Assembly: GCA_965205685.1 (NCBI GenBank)
Contig: OZ242174.1
Location: 744,001-808,000 of the forward strand
Length of the DNA stretch: 64,000 bases
Direction of reading: 5' to 3'
Source of the DNA: WTFY01 sp965205685
Lineage (GTDB): Bacteria > Pseudomonadota > Gammaproteobacteria > UBA4575
Position numbers and translations under genes: made by a program. Of this stretch, positions 1-7,643 are shown one piece after another (the first letter of the stretch is position 1; the number at the start of each line of letters is the position of its first letter). The notes under the pieces were generated by a model. That model saw only the letters and a list, made by a program, of their open reading frames with translations, was not told the origin of the DNA and ran no database searches.

Positions 1-947
1 TCTCACTGGCCGTGGCCAAGGCCGCGGCAATCGAGAAGGGCACGCCCCTGTACCGCTATCTGCATACCGGGGAGGATTTCCGGATGCCGGTGCCGATGAT
101 GAACATTCTCAATGGCGGCGAGCACGCGGACAACAGCGTGGACATGCAGGAATTCATGGTGATTCCCACGGGAGCCTCCTCGTTACGTGAAGCGGTGCGC
201 ATGGGTGCGGAAATCTTTCATGCCCTCAAGGCCACGTTGCATGCCCAGGGACTCAACACGGCAGTGGGGGATGAAGGCGGGTTTGCCCCGGACCTTCGCT
301 CGAATCATGAGGCGATCGAGGTCATCCTGAAGGCGATCGAGCAGGCGGGGTTTGCGGTGGGCAGCGATGTTCACCTGGGCCTGGATGTCGCCAGCACGGA
401 GTTTTACAAGGACGGTGCGTACGTGCTGCAGGCCGAGGGCAAGTCTTTTGATTCTGCACAGTTCGTCGAGTACCTGGTCGACTGGATCGACCAGTACCCG
501 ATCATCTCCATCGAGGACGGGGTGGCGGAAAACGACTGGGACGGCTGGAAACTGCTCACCGAAGCGGCGGGCCGGCGAACGCAACTGGTGGGCGATGACC
601 TGTTTGTCACCAATGCGAAGATCCTGGAGAAGGGTATCGAGGCGGGCATCGCCAACTCCATTCTCGTCAAGGTCAACCAGATCGGCACCCTGAGCGAAAC
701 CCTGAATGCGGTACGGGTCGCACACGATGCGGGCTATACTGCCGTCATGTCGCACCGTTCGGGGGAGACCGAGGATGTTACGATTGCAGACCTTGCAGTG
801 GCTACAGGTTGTGGCCAGATCAAGACGGGTTCGCTGTCGAGATCGGACCGTACGGCGAAATACAATCAACTGATACGCATCGAGGAGGAACTGGGGGCCG
901 AATGCCATTATCCAGGTCTTGGGGCATTCACCTTCCATACCGGCTGA
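1..947 (+). CDS. eno: Enolase, 5'-truncated by window edge
   Basis: Enolase converts 2-phosphoglycerate to phosphoenolpyruvate in glycolysis (cytosol). The frame is already open at base 3 (reading SLAVAKAAA), so the true start lies left of the window and only the C-terminal ~314 codons are present. Family landmarks are visible in order: NILNGGEHADN, GDEGGFAPD, the metal-binding SIEDG and GDDLFVTN segments, the catalytic-lysine segment LVKVNQIGT, and SHRSGETED near the C terminus. ftsB follows after only 4 nt, giving the common gammaproteobacterial order eno-ftsB-ispD-ispF, so these are probably co-transcribed. Identification is secure. Confidence 0.98.
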   Translation, partial: SLAVAKAAAIEKGTPLYRYLHTGEDFRMPVPMMNILNGGEHADNSVDMQEFMVIPTGASSLREAVRMGAEIFHALKATLHAQGLNTAVGDEGGFAPDLRSNHEAIEVILKAIEQAGFAVGSDVHLGLDVASTEFYKDGAYVLQAEGKSFDSAQFVEYLVDWIDQYPIISIEDGVAENDWDGWKLLTEAAGRRTQLVGDDLFVTNAKILEKGIEAGIANSILVKVNQIGTLSETLNAVRVAHDAGYTAVMSHRSGETEDVTIADLAVATGCGQIKTGSLSRSDRTAKYNQLIRIEEELGAECHYPGLGAFTFHTG

Positions 948-951
948 TCCA

Positions 952-1248
952 TTGAGAATACTCATCGCACTGATGGCCGTCCTTTTTGTGCTGATGCAGT
1001 ACAAGCTCTGGTTCGGCGAGGGCAGTGTGCGCGAGGGACTGGAATTGAGCCGTACGACCGAAGCCCAGCAGTTGGAAAATGATCAGGCCCGGCAGCGAAA
1101 CGAGGTGCTGGCTGCAGAAGTTGCAGAGCTCAAGACCGGACTTGAGTCCGTGGAAGAGCGTGCCAGGAATGAACTGGGCATGGTCAAGAAAGATGAAACC
1201 TTCATTCATATCCTAGAGGGTCAGACCGGCGAAATTGTCGAACAGTGA
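952..1248 (+). CDS. ftsB: Cell division protein FtsB (septum formation initiator)
   Basis: Small bitopic inner-membrane protein of the FtsQLB divisome subcomplex, which links early and late division proteins. From a TTG start at 952 the product is 98 aa: one N-terminal transmembrane helix (about residues 3-21), the conserved QYKLWFGEGS junction, then a periplasmic coiled coil rich in Glu/Leu/Gln, and a C-terminal part containing ARNELGMVKKDE, typical of the family. The TTG start is preferred because it leaves a 4-nt gap after eno and gives a family-like N terminus (MRILIALMAV); an upstream start would overlap eno and an ATG at 973 would cut into the membrane helix. Overlaps ispD by 14 nt. Confidence 0.92.
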   Translation: MRILIALMAVLFVLMQYKLWFGEGSVREGLELSRTTEAQQLENDQARQRNEVLAAEVAELKTGLESVEERARNELGMVKKDETFIHILEGQTGEIVEQ

Positions 1249-1966
1249 TCACCAACGTTGCTGGGCCATCGTGTGTGCGGCCGGTTCGGGCCGGCGCATG
1301 GAAATGGACATTCCCAAGCAGTACCTGCCGCTGAAAAACTCTACGGTCCTGGAAGAAAGCCTGTCCTGCTTCCTGCATCACCCGCAGATCGCAGGAGTGG
1401 TGGTTGCCCTGCATGCCAACGACCACCGCTGGCCCTCCCTGGAGATATCCACGGACCCGCGGGTACAGAACGTGGTGGGGGGCGACACCCGGGCACGCTC
1501 GGTCGTGAATGCACTGGAGCGGGTCCGAAGCCTTGCCGAGAAAGAGGATTTTGTCTTGGTGCACGATGCTGCACGTCCGTGTCTCGGCTACGAGGACCTC
1601 GACCGCCTGATCACCGAGGGGCTTGGCGGTGAGGATGGGGTCATCCTGGCGAGTCCGGTACATGATACGGTCAAGCAGGTGCGAACATCGGATGGCGCGC
1701 AGGAAGTGGAACGTACCCTGGACCGCAGCCTTTTGTGGAAGGCCCTGACTCCACAGATGTTCCGTGTCGGAGTGTTGCACAAGGCCTTGCAGTTTTGCAT
1801 TGAAAATGACCGGGAGGTGACCGATGATGCCTCGGCAGTCGAGGCCATCGGGCAGCCTGTGAGAATGATCCGGGGTCGCAGCGACAACATCAAGGTGACC
1901 CGGCCCGAGGATATACAGCTTGCAGAATCGATTCTGCTGCATGTAAGCAAGTCTTCGCAGTCCTGA
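1235..1966 (+). CDS. ispD: 2-C-methyl-D-erythritol 4-phosphate cytidylyltransferase IspD
   Basis: Third step of the MEP isoprenoid pathway: transfers CMP from CTP to 2-C-methyl-D-erythritol 4-phosphate. The 243-aa product has the nucleotidyltransferase P-loop-like AAGSGRRM near residue 15, the PKQYLPL segment, GGDTRARSV, and the VLVHDAARPC active-site motif. The best available start is TTG at 1235, inside the end of ftsB; no ATG lies upstream of the conserved AAGSG, and the next GTG would remove conserved residues. ispF follows 82 nt downstream, so two consecutive enzymes of one pathway are paired. Confidence 0.95.
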   Translation: MSNSDHQRCWAIVCAAGSGRRMEMDIPKQYLPLKNSTVLEESLSCFLHHPQIAGVVVALHANDHRWPSLEISTDPRVQNVVGGDTRARSVVNALERVRSLAEKEDFVLVHDAARPCLGYEDLDRLITEGLGGEDGVILASPVHDTVKQVRTSDGAQEVERTLDRSLLWKALTPQMFRVGVLHKALQFCIENDREVTDDASAVEAIGQPVRMIRGRSDNIKVTRPEDIQLAESILLHVSKSSQS

Positions 1967-2048
1967 TCGGGCATGGAGCAGGACGGCAGCGAAAAGCAAT
2001 GACGGAGATCGGACCGGTGCAGATCAGGGAACAGGATAGGAGACGGTG

Positions 2049-2537
2049 ATGAATCCGAAAGTAGGGTTTGGCTATGACGTGCACCGCTTCTGTGAAGGGG
2101 ATCACATCATGTTGGGCGGCGAAAGAATAGCGCACAGCCAGGGGATCGATGCGCACTCGGACGGGGATGTCCTGCTGCATGCGATCTGTGATGCCATTCT
2201 CGGTGCGTCTGGCGCCGGGGACATCGGCCAGCATTTTTCGGACCAGGACAGCCAGTACGAGAATATCGACAGCAGGATCCTGCTGCAGAATGTGATGCGC
2301 AAGGTGGGTGACGGTTTCGTGGTGGGAAACGTGGACTGTACGGTGGTACTGGAGCGCCCCAAGCTTGGTGCACATGTCCGTGCCATGGAGGCCAATATCG
2401 CCGAGTTGCTGGAGATCCCTGCCAGCCACGTCAACGTCAAGGCAACGACCAATGAGGGCATGGGCTTTGTGGGCAGCGGTGAAGGGGTCGCGGCCTACGC
2501 GGTGGTCTTGCTGGTCCCGCGCGTGCCATCCTCATAA
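2049..2537 (+). CDS. ispF: 2-C-methyl-D-erythritol 2,4-cyclodiphosphate synthase IspF
   Basis: MEP-pathway cyclase that forms 2-C-methyl-D-erythritol 2,4-cyclodiphosphate with loss of CMP; a homotrimer with zinc sites. The 162-aa product opens with VGFGYDVHRF (Asp10 and His12 as metal ligands) and contains DAHSDGDVLLHAICDA and the C-terminal NVKATTNEGMGFVGSGEG signature. The ATG at 2049 has an AGGAG ribosome-binding site a few bases upstream. The catalytic body is complete, but the stop codon (2535-2537) lies inside a sequence matching the anticodon loop of a tRNA-Met 3' half, so the last residues may derive from a DNA junction. Confidence 0.96.
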   Translation: MNPKVGFGYDVHRFCEGDHIMLGGERIAHSQGIDAHSDGDVLLHAICDAILGASGAGDIGQHFSDQDSQYENIDSRILLQNVMRKVGDGFVVGNVDCTVVLERPKLGAHVRAMEANIAELLEIPASHVNVKATTNEGMGFVGSGEGVAAYAVVLLVPRVPSS

Positions 2538-2574
2538 CCTGAGGGTCGCAGGTTCAAATACTGCCCCCAAACCA
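2531..2574 (+). repeat. 3'-half tRNA-Met remnant (possible att site)
   Basis: The 44 bases from 2531 to 2574 match the 3' half of an initiator-type tRNA-Met: anticodon loop CTCATAA (CAT at 2533-2535), variable region, a T arm containing GGTTCAAAT, a run of C for the acceptor strand, and a terminal ACCA. One T-stem base is mismatched and the acceptor is one base short, so it is degenerate. No 5' half is present upstream, where ispF is intact. Half-tRNA sequences starting at the anticodon loop are typical of integrase attachment-site duplications. That origin is inference; no integrase gene is nearby. Confidence 0.65.
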
Positions 2575-2578
2575 AAAC

Positions 2579-2615
2579 AAGCCCTTGAAAAAATTGATGT
2601 TTTCGAGGGCTTTTT
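2579..2615 (+). terminator. Rho-independent terminator after tRNA remnant
   Basis: A 12-bp hairpin, AAGCCCTTGAAA paired with TTTCGAGGGCTT (one G-T wobble), has a short A/T-rich loop and is followed by a run of T. It lies 42 nt after the ispF stop and 5 nt after the ACCA of the tRNA remnant. It looks like the native terminator of the tRNA from which the fragment came, and it would also end the eno-ispF transcript. Confidence 0.8.
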
Positions 2616-2724
2616 GATACCGGATTTTGGCTAAAAACGGCTCCATCAACACACAGTCAACACGTGCATGGCGCGGTGGATGGGAATTATCGCCGGGATC
2701 GCTGTTGTGGGAGTTATCAACAGT

Positions 2725-2738
2725 TGACTGATCAGTCA
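2725..2738. promoter_or_regulatory. Perfect 14-bp palindrome, TetR-operator-like
   Basis: TGACTGATCAGTCA is a perfect 14-bp inverted repeat ending 9 nt before the likely GTG start (2748) of the alpha/beta hydrolase gene. Palindromes of this form are common as operators of TetR/AcrR-family repressors. No such regulator gene lies in the window, so any regulator would act from elsewhere or have been lost. The symmetry is directly visible; the regulator class is inference. Confidence 0.5.
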
Positions 2739-2747
2739 GGTTCCTAT

Positions 2748-3683
2748 GTGGAGGGCCGCCTGGAAACGGTCGAGTTCGCCCTGCCCGAACCCGCCGCAAC
2801 CCTCGATCTCGCGATGGACGACGGCGCACCGATACGCGTCGTGCGCCACGGCAACCCGTCCGGGCCGCGCGTGGTGCTGAGCCACGGCAACGGCTTCGCC
2901 AGCGATTCCTACTTCCCGTTCTGGCGGCTTATGTTGGAGCAGTTCGACCTCGCCTTGTTCGATCTTCGCAACTGCGGGCGCAACCCGTTTCACGCAGCTG
3001 AGCCGCATGACTACCCGCGCTTCGCGCGCGACAACGTGGCGGTGCATGACGCAATCGCAAAGGAATGGGGCGAGAAGACCACGATCGGTGTTTTCCATTC
3101 CATGTCGGCGATCTCAGCGTTGCTCGCGGTGGTCGACGGCGTCTGGCACTGGGATGCTCTAGTGCTGTTCGATCCGCCGGTGGTCCCGCCGGAAGGGAAT
3201 CCGCTGCGAGGCCAGCTGATGACCGCGGGTGAGTTGCTGCGCGACGCTGCTCAGAGTCGACAGAACTGGTTCCGGGATCCCGAGGACCTAGCCGACGTGT
3301 TCCGTCATCTGAACCGCTTCCGCCGCCTGCGGAAAGGGGTGGCAGAACTCAACGCGCACTCGGTGCTGCGTTTCGATCCTGAGAGCGGCGCATGGCAGCT
3401 TTGTTGTCCCGGCCCGGTCGAGGCCGGTCTCTACGTCGAGGCCGCCGGGCTGTCGATCTGGCGGAAGCCGGCTCCGCCAGCGCGCCCGCTCCTGATCGTC
3501 GGCTCTGACCCGGAGCCTGTGGACGCGGCGAAGACCGCGGCCTGCTGCAAGCTGTTCTGCAAGACGTTCGGCATCGATTACGCCGTCGTGCCCGATACCA
3601 GCCACCTTCTGCAGCTCGAGGAGCCGGAACAGTGCTTCGCTCTGTTCAGCGACTTCCTCGTCAACAACGGGATCGACGCATGA
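2748..3683 (+). CDS. Alpha/beta hydrolase, orphan
   Basis: Predicted soluble alpha/beta-hydrolase-fold enzyme of unknown substrate. With the GTG start at 2748 it is 311 aa: the oxyanion-hole HGNG near residues 46-49, a nucleophile-elbow candidate in FHSMSA, an acidic residue in LLIVGSDPEPVD and the catalytic His in DTSHLLQLEEPEQ. The same frame is open back to a GTG at 2664, but the extra N terminus (Cys/Arg-rich, RRDRCCGSYQQ) is not family-like. The weak AGG at 2738-2740 suits 2748. The gene stands alone after a terminator and tRNA remnant, with a palindromic operator candidate upstream, which suggests an acquired cargo gene. Confidence 0.8.
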   Translation: MEGRLETVEFALPEPAATLDLAMDDGAPIRVVRHGNPSGPRVVLSHGNGFASDSYFPFWRLMLEQFDLALFDLRNCGRNPFHAAEPHDYPRFARDNVAVHDAIAKEWGEKTTIGVFHSMSAISALLAVVDGVWHWDALVLFDPPVVPPEGNPLRGQLMTAGELLRDAAQSRQNWFRDPEDLADVFRHLNRFRRLRKGVAELNAHSVLRFDPESGAWQLCCPGPVEAGLYVEAAGLSIWRKPAPPARPLLIVGSDPEPVDAAKTAACCKLFCKTFGIDYAVVPDTSHLLQLEEPEQCFALFSDFLVNNGIDA

Positions 3684-3812
3684 CAAGGCGGTGCATCATT
3701 TGAATGCGGGGCTAGGCCCTGATAACCTACTGATAGACAGTCCTTATTTCCCCACCTTGGCTCGCTGGTATCCCTGAGTCCGAATGTCAACATGAGCTTC
3801 ATAGCCTGACGA

Positions 3813-5747
3813 ATGTCGCAGAGCGAAACGATCTTCAGCCCGGGAGGGTTGCTGTCTGAGCACCTGGATAACTTTCGTTACCGCCCGCAGCAGCAGCACA
3901 TGAGTGCCAGGGTGGAGTCCGCACTTGAGCAGCACAGCCAACTCATCATTGAAGCCGGCACAGGCGTTGGAAAAACCTTCGCGTACTTGGTGCCCGCGTT
4001 GTTGTCCAGGCAAAAAGTGGTCATTTCCACAGGCACCCGTCACTTGCAGGACCAGCTGTATTTCAAGGACCTGCCCGCCGTGCTGGACATCGTCAAGACA
4101 CCGGTGTCCACGGCACTGCTCAAAGGCCGTGCCAACTATCTTTGTGTGCATCGCCTGGAACACCACGTTCCTCGTACACGCCTGAATACCGGTCGCTCAG
4201 CCAAGAAAATCCAGACCATCCGTGAATGGTCGCAGGTGACCCGAACGGGGGAGATCGCCGAGGTCAACTCGATCGGCGAAGGAGACCCGGTGTGGCCTGC
4301 GGTGACATCGACCGTGGAGAACTGCCTCGGTTCCGAATGCCCGAGCTACCAGGACTGTCACGTGTTCAAGGCCCGCCGAAAAGCCCAGAAAGCGGATGTC
4401 GTGATCGTCAACCACCATCTGTTTTTTTCCGACCTGACCCTGAAGCAGGAGGGATTCGGGGAACTGCTGCCGCAGGCGGATGCCTGCATCCTGGATGAAG
4501 CCCATCAACTGCCGGAACTTGCCAGCGACTTTCTGGCGACGACCACCAGCAGCCGCCAATTGAGGAACCTGGGAGAGGATGTCATTGCCGCACAGCTTGA
4601 GGAAGCCCCCGAATCCGGTGAGATCCGGGAGCTTGTCAGTGCCGTGCAGAAGGCCACCGCGGATTTCCTGCTGGCTCTGGCCGGGCGCAAGGAGCGAACC
4701 CAGTGGCACGAAGCGATGGCATCCGCCGAGGTTCGAGACCGGTTTGAAGGGCTGCGCCTGTCACTGGATCAGCTGTCAGGCGAACTGTCGGCATTGAGTG
4801 ATCGCGGCAAGGTGCTGGCACGGTGTCAGGAACGTTGCGACAAGCTTGTTGAGCATCTGCAACAGTTTTCCGGGGAACAAGACGACTGGGTGAACTGGGT
4901 GGAGAGCCTTGAAAAAGGATTCAGGCTGCACAGCACGCCCCTGGTAATCGCCGACCTGTTCCAGGCGCTGATACGGGACTATCGGTGCAGCTGGATTTTT
5001 ACCTCGGCGACACTGACCATGAACGCACAGTTTGACCATTTTCAGCAGCAACTGGGACTTGCAGATGCCGAAACCCTGATGCTGGACAGTCCCTTTGACT
5101 TTGAGGCGAGCGCCCGCCTTTTCCTGCCGGACATTGCCGCCGAACCGGGTAGCGACGACTACAGTCGGCTGGTGCTGGATGCCGTCCTGCCTGTCCTGCA
5201 CGCCAACAGGGGTCGTGCATTTTTGCTCTTCAGCAGCCATCGGGCACTGCGTCTTGCCGCAGATTTTTTACAAGAGGAGAATGAATTCAATCTGCTGGTA
5301 CAGGGCGAGGCGCCTCGCAGGGAGCTGCTTGAGCGCTTTGTGAAAACCGAACGGGCCGTTCTGCTTGGCGCCAGCAGTTTCTGGGAAGGCGTGGATATTC
5401 GGGGAAGCGCATTAAGCTGTGTTGTCATCGACAAGCTGCCTTTTGCGGCACCGGATGATCCCGTGCTTGCCGGGCGTCTGCAGGCCTTGCGCGAGTCGGG
5501 AGAAAATCCGTTCTTGTCCTACCAGTTGCCACAGGCGGTGATCGCCCTGAAACAGGGTGTTGGCAGGCTGATCCGCGATGAAACCGACTACGGGGTGGTG
5601 GTGATTTGCGACCCGAGACTGACGGCCAGGGCCTACGGGAAGTCATTCATTAACAGCCTGCCGGGCATGCCCCGCACGTCCAGACCCGATGAGGTGATTC
5701 ACTTTCTTGACCAGCAAGAGTCCAGGCATGAAGTATCTTGCAATTGA
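3813..5747 (+). CDS. yoaA: ATP-dependent DNA helicase YoaA/DinG family (XPD-like, Fe-S)
   Basis: Superfamily 2 iron-sulfur helicase of the YoaA/DinG group, which unwinds damaged or structured DNA and in E. coli works with the clamp-loader subunit chi. The 644-aa protein has Walker A EAGTGVGKT (47-55), four Cys fitting the XPD-type Fe-S cluster (C111, C170, C175, C181), the DEAH box at 227-230, and late motifs SATL and GVGRLIRDE (QxxGRxxR-like). Its length is close to YoaA (~636 aa) and shorter than E. coli DinG (~716 aa). The 3' end overlaps tsaB by 20 nt, a pairing also seen in other gammaproteobacteria (yoaA-tsaB). Confidence 0.92.
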   Translation: MSQSETIFSPGGLLSEHLDNFRYRPQQQHMSARVESALEQHSQLIIEAGTGVGKTFAYLVPALLSRQKVVISTGTRHLQDQLYFKDLPAVLDIVKTPVSTALLKGRANYLCVHRLEHHVPRTRLNTGRSAKKIQTIREWSQVTRTGEIAEVNSIGEGDPVWPAVTSTVENCLGSECPSYQDCHVFKARRKAQKADVVIVNHHLFFSDLTLKQEGFGELLPQADACILDEAHQLPELASDFLATTTSSRQLRNLGEDVIAAQLEEAPESGEIRELVSAVQKATADFLLALAGRKERTQWHEAMASAEVRDRFEGLRLSLDQLSGELSALSDRGKVLARCQERCDKLVEHLQQFSGEQDDWVNWVESLEKGFRLHSTPLVIADLFQALIRDYRCSWIFTSATLTMNAQFDHFQQQLGLADAETLMLDSPFDFEASARLFLPDIAAEPGSDDYSRLVLDAVLPVLHANRGRAFLLFSSHRALRLAADFLQEENEFNLLVQGEAPRRELLERFVKTERAVLLGASSFWEGVDIRGSALSCVVIDKLPFAAPDDPVLAGRLQALRESGENPFLSYQLPQAVIALKQGVGRLIRDETDYGVVVICDPRLTARAYGKSFINSLPGMPRTSRPDEVIHFLDQQESRHEVSCN

Positions 5748-6417
5748 GACGGCCACCGAGTGCTGCTCGGTCGCTCTGTTCCATGACGATGCGATCATCA
5801 GTGAAAGCGAGGTGGCGCCGCTTCGCCATAACGAAATTGTGCTGTCCATGTGTGAACGGGTCCTGGCGCAGGCCGAAGTCGGTCTTTCCCAGCTGGATGG
5901 CATCGCGTTCGGATGCGGCCCCGGGGCATTCACCGGTGTGCGCCTCGCCGCCAGCGTCACCCAGGGGATCGCTCTAGCACAGGATTTACCAGTGGTCCCG
6001 GTCTCCTCGCTGGCGGCTCTGGCACAAGCCGCCCATTGCCAGCATGAAGTGTCGCAGGTGCTGGCCTGCATCGATGCACGCATGCAGGAGGTCTACGTGG
6101 CCCTGTATCAACTCGATGAAAACAAGATCATGCAGTTGGAGGGCGAAGAGCAGGTCATCGCACCCGCCCTGGTGAGCGTGAAAGTTCATGATCATTGCAT
6201 GGGCTGTGGCTCGGGATGGAGACCCTATGCGGAAATCCTGCTTGAGCGCTGCGGGAAAACCATTGCCTTTGATGCCGACGCTGCACCGCAGGCAGAATTC
6301 GTGGCAGTGCTGTCCAAACCCTGTTTCGAGCGCGGCGAAACGGTTTCGGCGACGCAAGCCCTGCCGGTCTACGTGCGCCATGATGTCGCGCAAAAACCGA
6401 AATCCAAGGCCATCTGA
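5728..6417 (+). CDS. tsaB: tRNA threonylcarbamoyladenosine biosynthesis protein TsaB
   Basis: Scaffold subunit of the TsaB-TsaD-TsaE complex that makes N6-threonylcarbamoyladenosine at position 37 of ANN-decoding tRNAs. The 229-aa product starts MKYLAIETATECCSVAL and has the family signature GPGAFTGVRLA. The ATG at 5728 is chosen because the family begins at this MxxLAIETA block; an earlier in-frame start would only add seven residues inside the helicase gene. It lacks the metal-binding and catalytic residues of TsaD, as expected for TsaB. It is translationally coupled to the upstream helicase by overlap. Confidence 0.95.
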   Translation: MKYLAIETATECCSVALFHDDAIISESEVAPLRHNEIVLSMCERVLAQAEVGLSQLDGIAFGCGPGAFTGVRLAASVTQGIALAQDLPVVPVSSLAALAQAAHCQHEVSQVLACIDARMQEVYVALYQLDENKIMQLEGEEQVIAPALVSVKVHDHCMGCGSGWRPYAEILLERCGKTIAFDADAAPQAEFVAVLSKPCFERGETVSATQALPVYVRHDVAQKPKSKAI

Positions 6418-6490
6418 GAGCACTTGGCACGTGCCCGGCACGCAGTGAGCATCCGGGAACCTTTTTAGCCGATTTTGCTACACTGCACCG

Positions 6491-6808
6491 ATGGAGCGCA
6501 TCTACAGCGAACCCAGCCCCATCCTGATCCACCACCTCAAGGACATCCTGGAGGAGAAGGGCATCCCCACCATCATCAAAAACGAGTTTTTGAGCGGCGG
6601 CGTGGGCGAGTTGCCGCCTACCGAGGTATGGCCTGAACTGTGGGTCGTGGACAAAGAGGATGGAGACGCTGCCCAGAAGATTGTGCAGGATTTCATACAG
6701 TCGACCAAAAGCCTTTCCGGGGACTGGGTATGTGCGGCATGCGGCGAGCACGTGGAAGGCCAGTTCAAGGTGTGCTGGAACTGCGGGGCAGTGCCAGAGA
6801 CAGACTAG
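6491..6808 (+). CDS. DUF2007 protein with C-terminal zinc ribbon
   Basis: A 105-aa protein of unknown function. The N-terminal ~70 residues match the DUF2007 type (a small ferredoxin-like alpha/beta domain related to PII-type signal transducers), including the ELWVVDKED segment. The tail carries a zinc ribbon with Cys81, Cys84, Cys95 and Cys98. A TACACT element at 6479-6484, preceded by TGC, could serve as an extended -10 box; that would place the transcript start at or very near the ATG (6491), giving a leaderless mRNA. No biochemical role can be assigned. Confidence 0.8.
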   Translation: MERIYSEPSPILIHHLKDILEEKGIPTIIKNEFLSGGVGELPPTEVWPELWVVDKEDGDAAQKIVQDFIQSTKSLSGDWVCAACGEHVEGQFKVCWNCGAVPETD

Positions 6809-6838
6809 GGCAGCAGGGCATCGGGCAGGCAGCATGGA

Positions 6839-7621
6839 ATGAAAATCCAAGGACGTCTCTTTCGCACAGCGAAACTGGCCCTGCTGGGGTGTCTGTTAAT
6901 GTCGTCGGTTTCTATCGCCGGATGGAGTGTCACCGAGGTGCATCTGCAATACGGCAACCTGGATGTACCGACGTTTGCAGGCGGTGGTCATTCCGATCAC
7001 CTCATCTATACATTGCAACATGCCAGTGGCTGGGAATACGGCGACAACTTTATCTTTCTGGACGTGCTGGATGCACGAGAGTCCGGTTTTCAGGATTTTG
7101 ATCTGTACGGTGAGTGGTACTCGAATTTCAGTCTCGGAAAACTGTCGGGTCGAAAAATCAGCTTCGGCCCCGTATCGGACATCGGCTTCTTGCTGGGCCT
7201 CAACTGGGCCCGAGATTCCGAGGTGACGAAATACCTGCCGGGCCTGCGTCTGGCCCTGGACATTGAGGGCTTTGCCTTTGCCAACCTCGACATCATGGCG
7301 TACATCGATGACAGCAATGGACTGTCCTCGGGCGGTGCGCCGAAAGAAGACGATTCGTTCCTGATAGATTTCAATTTTGCACGACCCTTCAGTGTCGGCG
7401 CCTACCAGTTCAGCATAGAGGGCCACATCGAATATGCCGGATCACGGGATAACGAACTTGGTGACCGGGTCGAATCCTGGGTGCTGGCCCAGCCGCAGGT
7501 GCGCTGGCGAGCCAACGAACATGTTTCGATGGGGATTGAATACCAGTACTGGATGAACAAGCTCGGGGATAAGGCCACCGACGAGAATACCGTGCAGGCC
7601 CTGCTGGTCTGGACGTTCTGA
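6839..7621 (+). CDS. Tsx-family nucleoside-specific outer membrane channel
   Basis: Predicted outer-membrane beta-barrel of the Tsx/OmpK type, which lets nucleosides and related solutes cross the outer membrane. The 260-aa precursor has a signal peptide (MKIQGRLFRTAKLALLGCLL, probable cut near residue 27) and then alternating aromatic/hydrophobic strands, including HLQYGNLDVPTF, DLYGEWYSNFS and the C-terminal strand ENTVQALLVWTF ending in Phe as outer-membrane barrels do. It ends 22 nt from the convergent valS stop; a small hairpin (AGCTGA/TCAGCT, 7635-7649) lies between the two stops. The family assignment is good; the substrate is inferred. Confidence 0.82.
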   Translation: MKIQGRLFRTAKLALLGCLLMSSVSIAGWSVTEVHLQYGNLDVPTFAGGGHSDHLIYTLQHASGWEYGDNFIFLDVLDARESGFQDFDLYGEWYSNFSLGKLSGRKISFGPVSDIGFLLGLNWARDSEVTKYLPGLRLALDIEGFAFANLDIMAYIDDSNGLSSGGAPKEDDSFLIDFNFARPFSVGAYQFSIEGHIEYAGSRDNELGDRVESWVLAQPQVRWRANEHVSMGIEYQYWMNKLGDKATDENTVQALLVWTF

Positions 7622-7643
7622 CATCCGGCAAGGAAGCTGAAAC

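Noticed and set aside
2495..2574. A complete tRNA gene overlapping the ispF 3' end
   Set aside because: The 3' half fits tRNA-Met but upstream bases encode conserved IspF and cannot form the acceptor 5' strand or D arm, so only a half remnant is supported.
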